From an uncultured Roseburia sp. (GTDB lineage Bacteria > Bacillota > Clostridia > Lachnospirales > Lachnospiraceae), in the NCBI GenBank assembly GCA_905206195.1, contig CAJLGN010000053.1:1-7691 (forward strand): DNA of 7,691 bases. The letters are read 5' to 3'. Below, in pieces: positions 6,215 to 7,691 of the stretch (within the stretch, counting starts at the first letter, position 1; the number at the start of each line of letters is the position of its first letter). The translations under genes were made by a program, and so were the position numbers. Below the pieces are notes generated by a model. The model was not told where the DNA came from and did no database searches. It saw only the letters and a list, made by a program, of their open reading frames with translations.

Positions 6215-7691
6215 TTACTCCAGTACAAAGCACTGCACGATCTTGCGCAGCCGATCCACACAATCGTAGCACTCGGAAACCATCTCCTGTGTGGTTCCTG
6301 TCTTTTCCACCATATCGCTGGTCTTTGAGGCGATATCCGTGACCCCAATAGTAGATTCTCCCACGGTATCATTGATACCGCTGAGCGCCTGGGCAATCGC
6401 CTCGATGGAGTCTGCCAGCTCCTCCATGGCTCCGTGTACATCGTTCATACTGCTCTTAAACACGTCCGCATCCGCCTCATACTGCTGACTGACCTGCTCG
6501 AACTCCTTGTACTCCGTCACAACTGTATTTTCGAGGAATCCTGTCGTCTCCTCCAGACATTCAGCCATATTGGAGACAGCCCCATTCACCTCCTGCACAA
6601 TGTTGCCGATATCTGCAATCGCCTTGGAAGTCTGGTCCGCAAGACTTCCAATCTCCGTCGCGACAACGGCGAAACCACGCCCGGCCTCCCCAGCTCTGGC
6701 AGCCTCGATGGAAGCGTTGAGCGCCAGCAGGCTTGTCTGGGAGGAAATCTCCATAATCGTGCCCGTCAACGCATTAATCTTCTCCACGGCCTTCGACCCC
6801 TCAATCGCCCTTTCCGCTTTTCCCTTGACATTATTGTACATATCCATTGTCTTGGCACTGGCGCTTATGGTCTTGTTCCGCAGATTTCTCGCGCGCTCCA
6901 TGACTTCCTCGGAGGTCTTCGCGCGCTCTGATGCCATCACATTGATATCGCCCGCCCCGTTGCGGATCACGCTGACGTTTTCATTGATGGTCACCGTGGT
7001 TGCGGCCGTCTCCTGCATACCAGCCGCAAGCTGCTGGCTGGTCGCCGAATTATCCGAACACATATGATCCACCGTGCTGGTGATCTCCTGCAAGCCGTCA
7101 ACGTTTGTCGTAATCTGAGCACTCGCCGCCTCGATATCCTCCATCATTTCGCGCAGATGCTCCTTCATGGCGTGCATGGCTCTCGCCATCGCCCCGGTCT
7201 CATCCTTCCGCTGCTGAAGCTTCGTGCCGGTCTCACTCGGCCGAAAATCCAAATTTGCCGTGTCCCAAATAATCTCCGTGAGCTTTTTGATCGGCCTGCA
7301 GATAAACTGACTGACCATATAGCCGATTATCAGACAGACAATCAAACTTGGCAGCGCTCTGCCGATCATCTGTTTTGTCACCATTTTCACCGGCGCTGCA
7401 ATCGCTCTCTCGTCCGAGGCGACCACCACAATCTGATTCTGTGAATTGACAGCGTACGCGGCGTACTTCACCGCTCCACCAAAATTATACTTTACCACTT
7501 GACCCTCCGGCTTCTTTCCGGCCTGAATCTCTGCGACCACATTCCTGATCACCTCATTCTCAATTGGCTTGCCGATTTTATCCAGCGTTGGATGGTAAAT
7601 CATCGTTCCGTCACTGTCCACCAGATACCCGTAAGACGAATCATCTCCCGCTATCTGTATGTCAGTGAGAAGATTTTCATATGCCCCCGCA
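6215..7691 (-). CDS. Methyl-accepting chemotaxis protein with a Cache-type sensor (5' end outside window)
   Basis: The frame is open from the right window edge to TAA at 6217-6215, giving 491 visible residues. A GTG at 7621 is internal rather than the true start, since sensor-domain sequence continues upstream of it. The first about 95 residues match the membrane-proximal part of an extracytoplasmic Cache domain (a [14 protein letters not shown] strand). They are followed by one membrane helix (about 111-130), a HAMP linker (about 131-183) and the coiled-coil signalling domain. The hairpin tip that contacts CheA and CheW is clear at about 320-346 ([20 protein letters not shown]). There is no C-terminal NWETF-type tether for CheR/CheB. 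The protein would sense an external small molecule and control the flagellar motor; the ligand cannot be read from this part. The first membrane helix must lie in the missing N-terminus. Apart from orientation, nothing links it functionally to the ATPases. Confidence 0.94.
   Translation of the reverse strand, partial: AGAYENLLTDIQIAGDDSSYGYLVDSDGTMIYHPTLDKIGKPIENEVIRNVVAEIQAGKKPEGQVVKYNFGGAVKYAAYAVNSQNQIVVVASDERAIAAPVKMVTKQMIGRALPSLIVCLIIGYMVSQFICRPIKKLTEIIWDTANLDFRPSETGTKLQQRKDETGAMARAMHAMKEHLREMMEDIEAASAQITTNVDGLQEITSTVDHMCSDNSATSQQLAAGMQETAATTVTINENVSVIRNGAGDINVMASERAKTSEEVMERARNLRNKTISASAKTMDMYNNVKGKAERAIEGSKAVEKINALTGTIMEISSQTSLLALNASIEAARAGEAGRGFAVVATEIGSLADQTSKAIADIGNIVQEVNGAVSNMAECLEETTGFLENTVVTEYKEFEQVSQQYEADADVFKSSMNDVHGAMEELADSIEAIAQALSGINDTVGESTIGVTDIASKTSDMVEKTGTTQEMVSECYDCVDRLRKIVQCFVLE

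Noticed and set aside
7619..7621. GTG as the start codon of the chemoreceptor
   Set aside because: The frame stays open to the window edge and the residues before it continue the Cache-domain strand, so this is an internal valine and the gene is partial.

Overview
The window looks like chromosomal DNA of a low-to-mid GC Gram-positive anaerobe, most likely a clostridial or Lachnospiraceae-type gut bacterium. The reasons are strong AGGAG-type ribosome binding sites, PMCA/SERCA-type cation ATPases, a chemoreceptor of clostridial style, and a fragment that resembles a large serine recombinase. This placement is an inference from gene style; no marker gene is present.

Layout. Positions 1-306 (+ strand) hold the 3' end of a probable serine recombinase in DNA visibly poorer in GC than the rest. 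Positions 307-496 are a 190-base junction with no confident gene. From 497 to the right end, all genes lie on the minus strand. In transcription order (right to left) these are: a chemoreceptor (6215 to beyond 7691) ending at a clean intrinsic terminator; a first PMCA/SERCA-type cation ATPase (3372-6026); and a second ATPase of the same superfamily (497-3097). The two ATPases are tandem paralogues but differ in their ion-site residues and in their leaders.

The most informative part is the 274-base gap between the ATPases (3098-3371). Read on the minus strand it contains, in order, a near-ideal vegetative promoter (TTGACA, 17-base spacer, TATACT), an element matching the yybP-ykoY manganese-riboswitch family, a very strong intrinsic terminator, and then the ribosome binding site and start codon of the downstream ATPase. 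The closing P1 helix of the aptamer and the 5' arm of the terminator use the same bases, so the two folds exclude each other. That is the architecture of a transcriptional ON switch: Mn2+ binding stabilises P1, prevents termination and turns on the ATPase. The ATPase at 497-3097 would generally be called a calcium pump, but the leader suggests Mn2+ efflux, possibly with Ca2+, as its physiological job. Its ion-binding residues resemble single-site bacterial pumps such as Listeria LMCA1.

The ATPase at 3372-6026 has no such riboswitch. It has a shortened N-terminus, an unusual C-terminal tail and a short inverted repeat overlapping its ribosome binding site. No terminator is visible after it, so transcripts may run into the riboswitch leader of the next gene.
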